From: an uncultured Planktomarina sp.
GTDB lineage: Bacteria; Pseudomonadota; Alphaproteobacteria; Rhodobacterales; Rhodobacteraceae
Direction of reading: 5' to 3'
DNA length: 64,000 nucleotides
Assembly (NCBI GenBank): GCA_905182535.1
Contig: CAJJBZ010000016.1
Location: 1-64,000, forward strand
The notes below the pieces were generated by a model. It was not told where the DNA came from. It saw only the letters and a program-made list of their open reading frames with translations, and made no database searches. Position 1 is the first letter of the stretch. Every line of letters begins with the position of its first letter. Shown in pieces: positions 51,120 to 60,420 of the stretch. Position numbers and translations under genes: made by a program.

Positions 51120-52154
51120 TTATTTGAATTCTGGGATTACTTCGTTGCAGAACATCTGCAACGATCGTTTTTGAGCTGCGTGATCAAGCCCCATAGAGGC
51201 ATAATAAATGAACTCATCTACGCCCAACATCTGATAACGCTTGAGCTTTTTGATCACAGTATCAGGGGAACCAAACATCAGGTTTTCCTCCAACATTAAA
51301 GGGTCGTATTGTTCGCGGCCCTCTAACTCATGAAGTGGGATCTCTTTCGGAAACCCGTTTTTAACGTCGCCAAGATTACGGTATAAGTTTTCGAATTGCC
51401 CCAAAACACGTGTAATAGCGTTGATTGCCTTATCGCGGTCCGACTGATTTTCATACAAGGCAGTATGGCGCATCAGTGCAAAAATTGGGTTCGCAGTACC
51501 ACCATGTTTTGCAATGGATTCATCCAAATGCCGTCTGTACAACTCGGCCTCAGCATGTGGACGCGTGAACGGCCAACACATGATATTAGCATTATTAGCA
51601 ACAGCATAATCATAAGTGATCGGTGATCTAGCTGCTACCCAAATTCGAGGATCAGTTTGCAAGGGCTTTGGCACTGAAGTTGAGGTCGGAAACTGCCAAT
51701 ATTCCCCCTCATGCGCATAATCTCCCTTCCACAGAGCCAGGACGGCAGGCAGCATTTCTTGCATATATTTATACCCATCAGACTGAAGTAAACCAGGCTT
51801 CATCCTATCAAACTCACGCTGATACGCCCCAGATCCGATACCAAATTCCAATCTGCCACCACTAATCAAATCAAGGAACGCAGCTTCCCCTGCTAGCTTA
51901 ATTGGATGCCAATAGGCTGCATTGACACAAGCCGTTCCAAGTCTAATTTTATTAGTCTCCCCAGCCCACCATGTCAGTATTTGAAACGGGTTGGGGGCAA
52001 TCGTCATTTCTAGAGCATGATGTTCAGCAGCCCAGACAATCTCAAACCCCCCATCCTCAGCCAGTTGCACCATTTCTAACGTGTGGCGGGCAACATCCTT
52101 CATATTGAGACTACTATCAAGGCGCTCAAGGTTTATAGCTAATTGAAATTTCAT
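51120..52154 (-). CDS. Luciferase-like (LLM class) flavin-dependent monooxygenase
   Basis: A 344-residue TIM-barrel monooxygenase of the bacterial luciferase superfamily, which needs reduced flavin from a separate reductase and oxidises or opens C-N, C-S or ring bonds. Family marks are GGFEIVWAAEHHALEMTIAP, IRLGTACVNAAYWHPIKLA and GGRLEFGIGSGAYQREFDRM. Relatives of this build include RutA (uracil ring opening) and TgnB (trigonelline ring opening). ATG 52154 follows AAAGGAATTCTAAG. It is second in the leftward operon ALDH-LLM-caiD-lcdH. Flavin reductases at 56.2 and 63.3 kb are the obvious partners. The substrate is unknown. Confidence 0.85.
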   Translation of the reverse strand: MKFQLAINLERLDSSLNMKDVARHTLEMVQLAEDGGFEIVWAAEHHALEMTIAPNPFQILTWWAGETNKIRLGTACVNAAYWHPIKLAGEAAFLDLISGGRLEFGIGSGAYQREFDRMKPGLLQSDGYKYMQEMLPAVLALWKGDYAHEGEYWQFPTSTSVPKPLQTDPRIWVAARSPITYDYAVANNANIMCWPFTRPHAEAELYRRHLDESIAKHGGTANPIFALMRHTALYENQSDRDKAINAITRVLGQFENLYRNLGDVKNGFPKEIPLHELEGREQYDPLMLEENLMFGSPDTVIKKLKRYQMLGVDEFIYYASMGLDHAAQKRSLQMFCNEVIPEFK

Positions 52155-52228
52155 CTTAGAATTCCTTTTGTAAGTATGGAACAAATCCACCGCTCTTAGC
52201 GATTATAAATTTAATTAGCATACCAAAA

Positions 52229-53710
52229 TCATCGCATCACAAAGGGATTTGCCATTGGCTCATCAGAGGTATTCATCCAAATTGTTTTAGGCCGAGTGTA
52301 ATCATAAATTGCTTGAAAACCACTTTCACGACCATGGCCAGATCCTTTGACACCACCAAACTCAGCAATCGGTGAAACAACGCGGTATGTGTTCACCCAA
52401 ACTATCCCTGCGCGTACTGCGTTGGCCATCCGAAGGGAACGGGCCGCGTTTTGAGTGAATATTCCAGCCGCCAACCCAAGTTCAGAGTCATTGGCAAGCT
52501 CCAGCACCTCTTCCTCAGTCTTAAAGCGCTGCACTGACAAAACAGGCCCAAACAATTCGGTGTCAACAATACGCAAATCCTGACGCGGGCATTCGATGAT
52601 TGTAGGCTCATAAAATAAACCACCCATGCCTTCAGGTTGCTTTCCCCCTACAAGTATTTTTCCACCTTGTTCTTGAGCATAGGCCACCTCACGCTGAATA
52701 TTTTCCAATTGGCTAATTGTGCATAGCGGACCCATTTGTGTCTCTTCGGCCAGCGGGTCACCAATAACGATTTGGCGCGTAAGGGCAGTTATCTTTTCAA
52801 GAAACTCATCTGCTATGCCTTCATGCAGATACAGCCGGGATCCAGCAACACAGCTTTGACCCGTCGCACCAAATATTCCCGCAATCGAGGCATTAACTGC
52901 GCTTTCTATATTTGCGTCATCAAACACGATAAACGGAGATTTTCCACCAAGCTCCAACGAAACCTCTGCAAAGTTACGTTTAACATTTTCCAATACGTGG
53001 CGCGCAGCACTTGGCCCACCGGTGAAGGACACCCGCGCAACCAATGGATGCCCTGTTAGCGCGCGGCCACATGGCTCACCGTGGCCTGTGACGATGTTGA
53101 CAACCCCTGGCGGTATGCCGGCCTCTTTGATCAGTTTACCAAAATCTAGCATCGCAGCACTGGCATGTTCAGAGGCTTTCAGTACCACAGTATTACCTGC
53201 GGCCAAAGCCGGTCCTAATTTAACCGCCACCAAAAATAACTGCGAGTTCCATGGCACAACCGCTGCGACAACACCGAGGGGTTCACGTTTGGTAAACACG
53301 AACATGTCAGGTTTATCGATTGGCAGGGTCTCACCATTAACTTTATCTGCACAGCCAGCAAAAAAGTGGAAAAAATCAGCGATGTACTTAGCTTGCCAGC
53401 GAGTTTCCTTTAGCATTTTACCAGTATCAATAGACTCGGTACGCCCCAAGCCTTCAGATTTCTCGGCCAATAAGTCTCCTAATTTCCGCAGACACTTGCC
53501 ACGCTCTGTTGGCGTAAGTTTAGACCATGGACCTTTGGTAAACGCGAGATGTGCAGTTTCAACAGCAAGATTTACATCGGCTTCTGTTGCTTCTGGAATG
53601 CGGCTCCATATTTCACCTGTGGTGGGATTCACACTGTCAAACGTACCGCCATCTGATGAATCAACCCAGTCACCGTTAATCAACATTTGATAGTTTTTTA
53701 TATCGCTCAT
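52229..53710 (-). CDS. Aldehyde dehydrogenase (betaine aldehyde dehydrogenase-like)
   Basis: A 493-residue NAD(P)-dependent aldehyde dehydrogenase. The catalytic glutamate is in VSLELGGKSPFIVFDDAN and the nucleophilic cysteine in GATGQSCVAGSRLYL; the cofactor loop FTGGPSAARHVLENV is in place. It resembles betaine- and 4-trimethylaminobutyraldehyde dehydrogenases, as well as the semialdehyde dehydrogenases of N-methylpyridinium pathways. It is the first gene of the leftward operon; the divergent region towards RidA is 139 bases. Oxidation of trimethylaminobutyraldehyde to gamma-butyrobetaine would fit the carnitine genes; oxidation of a ring-cleavage aldehyde would fit the monooxygenase. Confidence 0.85.
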   Translation of the reverse strand: MSDIKNYQMLINGDWVDSSDGGTFDSVNPTTGEIWSRIPEATEADVNLAVETAHLAFTKGPWSKLTPTERGKCLRKLGDLLAEKSEGLGRTESIDTGKMLKETRWQAKYIADFFHFFAGCADKVNGETLPIDKPDMFVFTKREPLGVVAAVVPWNSQLFLVAVKLGPALAAGNTVVLKASEHASAAMLDFGKLIKEAGIPPGVVNIVTGHGEPCGRALTGHPLVARVSFTGGPSAARHVLENVKRNFAEVSLELGGKSPFIVFDDANIESAVNASIAGIFGATGQSCVAGSRLYLHEGIADEFLEKITALTRQIVIGDPLAEETQMGPLCTISQLENIQREVAYAQEQGGKILVGGKQPEGMGGLFYEPTIIECPRQDLRIVDTELFGPVLSVQRFKTEEEVLELANDSELGLAAGIFTQNAARSLRMANAVRAGIVWVNTYRVVSPIAEFGGVKGSGHGRESGFQAIYDYTRPKTIWMNTSDEPMANPFVMR

Positions 53711-53751
53711 TCCAACCGTCCTCCGTTGTACTTTAACTATTCATGGCTGCT

Positions 53752-53768
53752 TTCACCGCTAGCGTGAA
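53752..53768. promoter_or_regulatory. Inverted repeat in the ALDH / RidA divergent region
   Basis: TTCAC (53752-53756) and GTGAA (53764-53768) flank seven bases, 40 bases upstream of the aldehyde dehydrogenase start. A second small repeat, CGAC...GTCG at about 53777-53791, is next to it. Position suggests an operator controlling both divergent operons. Confidence 0.3.
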
Positions 53769-53849
53769 CGAAAAAACGACGCTGTCTGTCGAAAAATCTG
53801 AAAGTCTTCACTGACTAACAAGGCAACTTGTTTTTAACGGAGGTTCAAA

Positions 53850-54251
53850 ATGGTTAACAAAAAACAAATCATTGGAGGCCCACTCAAAATTGGTGGTCGC
53901 GTTCTGTCGCTCTCAAAAGCGATCCGCGCGGGAGATTTTGTATTTCTAACAGGACAGATCCCAATGCGCGACGGCGTGCCTATGACTGATGGTACAGTAG
54001 AGGAGCAAACTCGTGCCGTTCTCAACGACATAACCGCCACTCTGGCCGAGGCGGGTTGCAGCCGTGATGATGTAGTTAAAGCAATGGTCTGGCTTCGGGA
54101 CCGAGCCGACTTCCCCGGTTTCAACGAAATTTATGGTGAATACTTCCCAGTCAAACCACCCACACGATCCGCCATTGTCAGCGATCTACTGGTAGATGCA
54201 CGGGTCGAGGTTGAGATTATGGCCTACCGTCCCCTGGGGGATCATAGCTGA
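53850..54251 (+). CDS. RidA/YjgF/RutC-family protein
   Basis: A 133-residue RidA-family protein; such trimeric proteins hydrolyse reactive enamines and imines, and RutC of the uracil pathway is one. The segments AIRAGDFVFLTGQIPMRDG and VVKAMVWLRDRADFPGFNEI, plus the C-terminal ARVEVEIMAYRP with the conserved arginine and glutamate, are clear. ATG 53850 follows AACGGAGGTTCAAA, a strong site. The stop shares a base with the alpha/beta hydrolase start. It begins the rightward operon and likely deals with an enamine made by ring or C-N cleavage. Confidence 0.88.
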   Translation: MVNKKQIIGGPLKIGGRVLSLSKAIRAGDFVFLTGQIPMRDGVPMTDGTVEEQTRAVLNDITATLAEAGCSRDDVVKAMVWLRDRADFPGFNEIYGEYFPVKPPTRSAIVSDLLVDARVEVEIMAYRPLGDHS

Positions 54252-55051
54252 TGTCTTTTACGCCAGACGGCACAAAGTTTGAATTAACAGGTCCAGCGGA
54301 TGCGCCTGTTGTAGTTTTGATCCACGGGCTTGGATTGAGAAAAGAGTGTTGGCAATGGACCACTCCTGCCTTGATAGACGCTTACCGCGTCTTGAGCTAT
54401 GATCTTCACGGACATGGTGGATCTTTAGTACCTCCGGAAACTGCTAATCTTTCTATGTTCTCAACTCAATTGAGCGGACTTCTTGATCATTGCGGAGTTG
54501 GACGGGCAACCATTATAGGTTTTTCATTGGGGGGAATGATCGCACGCCGCTTTGCGCAAGATGTACCACAGCGAGCAAACGCGCTGATCATTTTACATTC
54601 CCCACATAGACGTAGTGAAGAAGCGCAGGAAGCGATCTTAAAACGGGTACATCAAGCCCAAGAAATTGGCCCTCAGTCTACAGTTGAAGCGGCGCTTGAT
54701 CGTTGGTTTACTAAAAAATTTCGCGTAACAAACCCCGACCTAATGGAGACTGTTCGTGGATGGGTGCAGGCCAACCAAAAGTCAATTTATCATACTATCT
54801 ATCGTGTGCTTGCGACAGGAATCGACGAGATTGTTGCTCCAAGCCCAGCCATCACCTGCCCTGCGCTCGTCATCACCAGCGATGAAGATCATGGTAATGG
54901 CCCAGAAATGGCCCACGCCATTGCTGAAGAAATTTCAGGCGCTAAGACACTAATACTTTCCAATTTGCGGCACATGTCGTTGGCCGAGGAACCTGAGGCC
55001 GTTAATCGGCCAATAAGACAGTTTCTTGACAGTCTGGATTTATTGGCGTGA
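54251..55051 (+). CDS. Alpha/beta hydrolase (RutD/PcaD-like)
   Basis: A 266-residue alpha/beta-fold hydrolase. The oxyanion motif is VVLIHGLGLRKECWQW, the nucleophile elbow IIGFSLGGMIARRFAQ (serine), an acid residue is near VITSDEDHGN, and the catalytic histidine is in NLRHMSLAEEP. It is like 3-oxoadipate enol-lactonase PcaD and RutD. It starts at the last base of RidA (TGATG) and its stop overlaps the GTG start of the CoA-transferase, so all three are translated together. It could hydrolyse a lactone, carbamate or CoA thioester; betainyl-CoA thioesterase is one possible role because lcdH lacks that domain. Confidence 0.85.
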   Translation: MSFTPDGTKFELTGPADAPVVVLIHGLGLRKECWQWTTPALIDAYRVLSYDLHGHGGSLVPPETANLSMFSTQLSGLLDHCGVGRATIIGFSLGGMIARRFAQDVPQRANALIILHSPHRRSEEAQEAILKRVHQAQEIGPQSTVEAALDRWFTKKFRVTNPDLMETVRGWVQANQKSIYHTIYRVLATGIDEIVAPSPAITCPALVITSDEDHGNGPEMAHAIAEEISGAKTLILSNLRHMSLAEEPEAVNRPIRQFLDSLDLLA

Positions 55052-56223
55052 GTACGAAGATTTTGAAAGGGCTGCGAGTACTTGATCTCAGTCGGATGCT
55101 GTCTGGGCCCTATTGCACAATGCATCTAGCCGATCATGGCGCTGAGGTAATCAAGATTGAAGATGGCCGTGGCGATACGAGTCGCGGCAACGGGCCATTC
55201 CGAGACGACGATCCCACCCAGGACTGGGCAGGTTATTTTGTAAGCCTTAACCGTGGTAAAAAGAGTATCCAGATAGATTTAAAATCGCCAGAAGGCTATA
55301 CAAATTTTTGTAAACTTGCGCTGCATGCAGACGTAATCGTCGAAAATTTTCGCCCCGGCGTAATGGAGCGTTTGAATCTATCATACGAATCTCTTGCGGC
55401 CAAAAATCCGAAACTAGTTTACGCTGCCATACGTGGCTTTGGTGATCCACGAAGTGGTACTAGCCCGTATGAAAAATGGCCATCTTATGATGTTGTAGCT
55501 CAGGCAATGGGCGGCCTGATGGCGATGACCGGCCCGGATGCAAATACCCCAACCAAAACTGGCCCCGGCGTTGGAGATATTTTTGCAGGTATGATGATGG
55601 CCTTTGGCATTATGGCAGCTTTGCGCGAGGCTGAGGCGACGGGCAAAGGACAATTCGTAGATGTTGCCATGTATGATGCCATGATTTCGCTTTGCGAACG
55701 AATGGTTTATCTGCACGATATGACCGGTAATGTCCCAGGTCCAGAGGGCAATGGCCATCCATTCCTCGCCCCTTTTGGGTTGTTTCCAGCCAAGGACGGA
55801 CACATTGCGCTTGGCATTGTTGACGATGCCTTTTGGCAACAATTGGCCACTCTTATGTGCCGTAATGATCTGGTTGGAGATGCGCGATTTGCAACCCGTG
55901 CGGCGCGGGCGGCCAATGCAGCTGAACTGAATTCACTAGTAGCCAAGTGGTCTATTTTATACAGTAAGGATGAGCTCACTGCCAAGCTAGGCGGTGCGGT
56001 CCCCTACGGTCCAATGAACAACATGGCTGACATCGTCCAAGACCCTCATGTGATTGCAAGGGGAATGCTGGCCCAAATTCAAGGCCCGTTACCCAATCAA
56101 GAACCATGGACTATCGCCGCTAATCCACTGCGGTTTAGCGCGCATGGTCACGGCCCCCTTACCACCGCGCCGGCTCTGGGTGCAAATAACAACCTGCTAG
56201 AGGGACTTTCTTCGGTCAAAAAA
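55048..56223 (+). CDS. CaiB-like class III CoA-transferase (in frame with the next domain)
   Basis: A class III CoA-transferase (CaiB/formyl-CoA transferase family) of about 390 residues. Typical runs are LRVLDLSRMLSGPYCTMHLA, AEVIKIEDG, DVIVENFRPGVMERL, the region of the catalytic aspartate GVGDIFAGMMMAFG, and QFVDVAMYDAM. It would pass CoA between carnitine-type or other organic acids, as CaiB does between gamma-butyrobetaine/crotonobetaine and carnitine. The start is GTG 55048 overlapping the hydrolase stop (GTGA). In the sequence as given it continues without a stop into a flavin reductase; a one-base change in the A7 run at 56218-56224 would instead end it at about 56240. Confidence 0.85.
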
Positions 56224-56682
56224 ATGGACTACAAAGATAAGTGCCTACTGCGCGATACATTTGGCAGCTTTGCCACAGGCAGAACTATTGTGACAACCTG
56301 CCAACCAAACGGACAACCACGCGGATTAACTGCTAGCTCCTTCACTTCCGTTTCACTAGATCCGCCGCTACTTTTAGTTTGCATCGCCAAGGAAGCTCTA
56401 TCGTGTAACACGCTTGAAAACGCAGATTATTTTGCAGTCAATATTCTTGCCAGCGACCAAAAAGAGATTTCCAGTCTGTTTGCTTCACAATCAGCCGAGA
56501 AGTTCAAGATCACCAAGTGGCGAGCCAATACACAGAAGATACCACTGATTGAAGGCACTGTGGCTAATTTCAGTTGCGCACGGCACCGTTTAGTGGATGG
56601 AGGTGATCATCTGATCTTAATGGGGGAAGTGCTGAGCTTTGAGGTACGTCAGGGAACGGCTCTTGGCTATGATAGTGGTTAG
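56224..56682 (+). CDS. Flavin reductase family protein (RutF/HpaC-like), apparently fused to CaiB-like
   Basis: About 152 residues of a flavin reductase domain that supplies reduced FMN or FAD to a two-component monooxygenase. RDTFGSFATGRTIVTTC and GLTASSFTSVSLDPPLLLVC are characteristic, as is FAVNILASDQKEISSLFA. It has its own ATG (56224) with GAGGGAC 17 bases upstream, so it is probably a separate gene; the in-frame join to the CoA-transferase may be due to the A7 run. It is the natural partner of the luciferase-like monooxygenase in the divergent operon. The C-terminus is a little short. Confidence 0.8.
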   Translation: MDYKDKCLLRDTFGSFATGRTIVTTCQPNGQPRGLTASSFTSVSLDPPLLLVCIAKEALSCNTLENADYFAVNILASDQKEISSLFASQSAEKFKITKWRANTQKIPLIEGTVANFSCARHRLVDGGDHLILMGEVLSFEVRQGTALGYDSG

Positions 56683-56773
56683 TACTTTGGTATCGGACAT
56701 GAAACTGAGGATACAAGCGTTGTAAATCCCCTCACAAGGCACCAAAATAATAAAATCTAGTAGGAGAAAAGCT

Positions 56774-57382
56774 ATGCTTCCCGAATTACGAAAAGTTATC
56801 ACTTTTGACGAACAAATTCATAGCGAAGGAGGACGTAAGTCAGACCCGGTTTTACGCATGATTGGTGTAGCAGCTGTCGTAAAAAATCCTTGGACAGGCA
56901 GGGGTTTTGTAGAAGATTTGTCACCTGAGATAAAGCGAATGGCTCCATTTCTAGGTGAGCTGCTGTCAGATCGCCTGATTGAACTGGCAGGATCAGGCGA
57001 TGCCATTGAGGCCTATGGAAAGGCCTGTATAGCCGGCACCAGCTGCGAAGTTGAGCATGCTTCCGCTCTGATCCACACATTACAGTTTGGCAATTTCTAC
57101 CGTGAAGCGGTTGGCGCCAAAAGTTACCTTGGCTTTACCAACACCCGTGGTCCAGCAAACACACAAATTCAAATCCCTCTAATGGATAAACATGATACCG
57201 GACGGCGCTCGCACTACCTGACAGTACAGTTTTCAATTTATGATGCGCCAGGAGTTGACGAATTAGTTGTCGCTCTGGGTGCCGCAACCCGCGGTCGTCC
57301 ACATCACCGGATTGGAGATAGGTATTCGGATCTAGCTGCCATGGGGCGCGATGTGGACAATCCAGCAGGCGTTGCGGACTAA
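56774..57382 (+). CDS. Amino acid synthesis family protein (PF06684-like)
   Basis: A 202-residue protein of the so-called amino acid synthesis family, whose biochemical role is not established. Recognisable runs are VAAVVKNPWTGRGFVEDLSP, EVEHASALIHTLQFGNFYRE, TNTRGPANTQIQIPLMDK and GAATRGRPHHRIGDRYSDL. The histidine-rich conserved patches suggest a metal or polar ligand site. ATG 56774 follows TAGGAGAAAAGCT. It ends the rightward operon. Homologues are often encoded near luciferase-like monooxygenases and flavin reductases, as I recall, so it probably has a direct role in the same pathway. Confidence 0.8.
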   Translation: MLPELRKVITFDEQIHSEGGRKSDPVLRMIGVAAVVKNPWTGRGFVEDLSPEIKRMAPFLGELLSDRLIELAGSGDAIEAYGKACIAGTSCEVEHASALIHTLQFGNFYREAVGAKSYLGFTNTRGPANTQIQIPLMDKHDTGRRSHYLTVQFSIYDAPGVDELVVALGAATRGRPHHRIGDRYSDLAAMGRDVDNPAGVAD

Positions 57383-57879
57383 CCTTCCATTTTACGTCTA
57401 AAGTATTCGGAAAAATGTCAGCATATATTAAGAATATGTCCGCTCTAATAGGAACTTACATTAGATATTGTGAGAGTAAATAAATTCATACCAGAGAAAC
57501 TGATGCAACCCATGAATATAACAGCCCAGTACAAACCTGCTGCAACTGCTTTGGACAAATAGAAATTTAAACATAACTAGTCATTGGGTCCAAAGAGCTG
57601 CATTCGACACCAGTAGTTTTGTGCTGCATGCAATATTATTATGAACTCCTACTGTTTTGGCTCCTGTCATAGAATACGCAGCCAATCGAGGGCGATTAAA
57701 TATTCGTGATTAGAAATATATCAAATTCGGAGTAATTTTAACGAACAAACATGCCTGCTCTGTAGACATGCACGTTTAGGTCAAACTTAAATAGATTAAT
57801 AAGATACCATCCTAATTTTTATGTTTAGAGCGGCATTAAATTTGTACTAGCCCCACCTCATATTTGTATTCAAGATTTT
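57383..57879. other. Intergenic region, nothing recognised
   Basis: A 497-base AT-rich gap between two convergent operons. No frame with coding character, RNA gene, strong hairpin with a T run, or repeat was found. Confidence 0.4.
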
Positions 57880-59093
57880 TTAACCAGGGCTAAGCCCACG
57901 CAGCCTCTCGGAGCGCCTTCGTAGCAGCTCAAGTGTCATAAGTAACAGAACAGAGATACCAACCAGTATAGTGGCTACAGCCAAAATAGTAGGACTAATT
58001 TGTTCACGAAGACCTATAAACATTTGCCACGGAAGCGTTTTTTGACTGGCCGAACCAATAAACATTACAACAACAACTTCATCAAACGATGTAATAAACG
58101 CAAATAATCCACCAGAGATAACACCAGGCATAATCAACGGCATCTGAACCTTAAAAAAGGTTTTCAAGGGACCAGCTCCCATGTTAGCTGCAGCGCGCGT
58201 AAGGGATTTATCAAAACCAACGAGCGTTGCTGTAACTGTTATAATGACAAAAGGAATGCCCAAAACTGCGTGTGCCAGAATTACTTTGACGTAGCCAACC
58301 AAGTTTTTATCAAGCCCTAAGGTATTCTCCATAAAGTTACCCAGGGTCGAGTAGAAGAAGAACATACCCATCGCCGAAATAATCAGAGGCACAATCATAG
58401 GAGAAATAAGGATAGCCATAATTGCCCGTTTGGCCGGGACGTGGCTTTGACTGAGCCCAATTGCAGCAAGCGTTCCAAGCGAAACGGAAATAATCGTCGC
58501 AATTGGAGCAATTATTAATGAGTTCCAAAACGAACGTTGCCAATCAGAGTTGTTAAAAAAGTCCTGATAATGCTTAAGGGAATAGCCTGCAGGATCCAGC
58601 CGCAGCATTTCAGGAGTAAAAGTAAAAAAGTCCTGAGCGTTGAAAGACAAAGGCATCACAACGAGAATAGGCGCAATCAAGAAAACAAAGACCATACCGC
58701 AAATCACTCTAAAACTATAATACCACAATACCTGTCCAGAGGTGAGATAGGGGTGCAACTTCGCGCGGTAGCCACCTTCGTAAATCCAATAGAAGAACCA
58801 ACCAAAAAACCATCCGAACAGCCCGCCAAAAAATGCACTAACAGGACCTAAAAATACGATCCCAAAAATAGCGAAAAGAACAGGTAAAGTTCTACGAATA
58901 TTTTTCGAGCTAAAATATTCGTTTGAAGTCATTAGATAAGCAAGAAACACAGAGACTATTGCGAAAGAAAGAAGCCAAAGTCTTTTGGGTTCAAATCCCA
59001 TCCAAAAAGTAAACCAAAAAACGCCCCCATAAGCCCCATCATAAGCAATACAAAAGACAAAGAGCGACGCGATACCTCATTAAATACAGCCAT
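57880..59093 (-). CDS. potC: ABC transporter permease, PotC-like, frameshifted, with N-terminal extension
   Basis: An inner-membrane permease of spermidine/putrescine-type systems, about 404 residues after correction against 260-280 for PotC. The C-terminal 270 residues are PotC-like, with the ATPase-contact loop AANMGAGPLKTFFKVQMPLI and FITSFDEVVVVMFI. The extra N-terminal 130 residues contain three to four hydrophobic segments, with FFGGLFGWFFGWFFYWIYEG at about 95-115. The start is ATG 59093, four bases before the potB stop region; one T is missing at about 58993 (GWDFEPKRLW). Last gene of the leftward transporter operon. Confidence 0.82.
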
Positions 59094-59097
59094 TTTG

Positions 59098-60372
59098 TTA
59101 ACCCCCCAGCTTTACGTTGTCTATTCCAACAATTTTGTCATAGGCCCAATACAGAATTAATACGGCTACCAGCAAAATTGTTCCAAGTGCGGCGGCCAAC
59201 CCCCAATTCATTGACTGAAAAATATGGTAAGCTATTCGGTTAGAAATAAAGACGCCCTTGTTACCACCCACTATCTCGGGTGTGATATAGTAACCGATTG
59301 AAAGTATGAAAACTAAGATAGATCCAGCTCCAATTCCAGGCACAGATTGTGGAAAATAAATCCGCCAAAAAGCGGTCCAATTGGTTGCACCAAGAGATTT
59401 TGCTGCCCGCAAATAAGTGGGCGAAATAGACTGCATGACAGAATACATGGGCAGGATCATAAAAGGCAATAAAATATGTGTCATCGCAATGACGGTGCCT
59501 AGCTGATTATTTATCAAAGCCAAACGGCCAGTTTCTTCAATCATACCTAGTGCCACCAGAAGGTCGTTGATAACTCCCTGCTGTTGTAACATGACTTTCC
59601 ATGCAGACGTACGGACAAGCAAAGATGTCCAGAAAGGTAAGAGAACCAAAATCATCAAAAGATTGGCCTGTCGCATTGGTAAGTTGGCAAGAAGCCACGC
59701 CACCGGGTAAGCCAATAAGATACATGACATCGTTATCACCAAAGATATAATCAGCGTTCGTTTAAAAAGTGTCACCAAAATCTGTCTATCTTCAGGCTGA
59801 TATTCTGGCCCAGAGACTGTCTTACGCATATCGATAGAGTTTAAAAAATATCCACTGGTATACAGCGAACTGTGAGTTTTAAGAGTTTGCCAGACGGCAA
59901 TATCTGCCCATCCCTTATGGGTTTCTATCAGCTTATTTTTAAAAGGTGCATCCGCCTCAAGATCCCATTTTTTTGCCTTTCGAGCAGTCTTTTTGAAGAG
60001 AGACGCCATACCAGATTTTTCATAATTCAAACGCAGGCCAACCCTCGTGTGATCTTTTGCTTTTGCTGCTCGCTGAATGTCTCCTGCAAAAGCTGAATAC
60101 ACGGTTTCATCAGGCAATTCGCCCGATTGAGCATCCCAACTGCTCAAGGCCACAACAGTTTCCGGCAATATTTCCGAGACAATGTCATTTTCAACCGAGC
60201 GAAAAAGCATAGAAGCAAAAATTAAAGCTAAAGTAAATAAAACAAATATAAGTAGCGGAGATATCAGGAGTAAAGCCCGTATTTTTTGCCGCCTAAGCGC
60301 TATTGCTAAGCTTTTTTTAAGGGGTGTTCCATCAACAGTCATCATTGGACGGTGTTCGTCAGTATAGCTCAT
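59098..60372 (-). CDS. potB: ABC transporter permease, PotB-like, with long periplasmic loop
   Basis: A 424-residue PotB-type permease, about 130 residues longer than the usual 285-300. After a first membrane segment (about 30-58, ALLLISPLLIFVLFTLALI) comes a charged periplasmic stretch of about 140 residues before the usual five segments. The ATPase-contact loop is RAAKSLGATNWTAFWRIYFP. The extra loop may help in substrate or binding-protein contact. ATG 60372 follows GGGGGCACT. It is separated from the binding-protein gene by a hairpin and from potC by four bases. No damage. Confidence 0.85.
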   Translation of the reverse strand: MSYTDEHRPMMTVDGTPLKKSLAIALRRQKIRALLLISPLLIFVLFTLALIFASMLFRSVENDIVSEILPETVVALSSWDAQSGELPDETVYSAFAGDIQRAAKAKDHTRVGLRLNYEKSGMASLFKKTARKAKKWDLEADAPFKNKLIETHKGWADIAVWQTLKTHSSLYTSGYFLNSIDMRKTVSGPEYQPEDRQILVTLFKRTLIISLVITMSCILLAYPVAWLLANLPMRQANLLMILVLLPFWTSLLVRTSAWKVMLQQQGVINDLLVALGMIEETGRLALINNQLGTVIAMTHILLPFMILPMYSVMQSISPTYLRAAKSLGATNWTAFWRIYFPQSVPGIGAGSILVFILSIGYYITPEIVGGNKGVFISNRIAYHIFQSMNWGLAAALGTILLVAVLILYWAYDKIVGIDNVKLGG

Positions 60373-60420
60373 AGTGCCCCCATAGTCGGCTTAACTTATC
60401 AAATAGCCAAACAAATTAAG

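Noticed and set aside
53022-53690. 222-codon antisense frame
   Set aside because: Opposite the aldehyde dehydrogenase gene, whose motifs are intact; rich in Pro/Ser/Arg as typical of shadow frames.
50306-56682. Canonical rut (pyrimidine degradation) operon
   Set aside because: RutA-, RutC-, RutD- and RutF-like proteins are present, but RutB and RutE are missing and the genes are mixed with carnitine-CoA enzymes.
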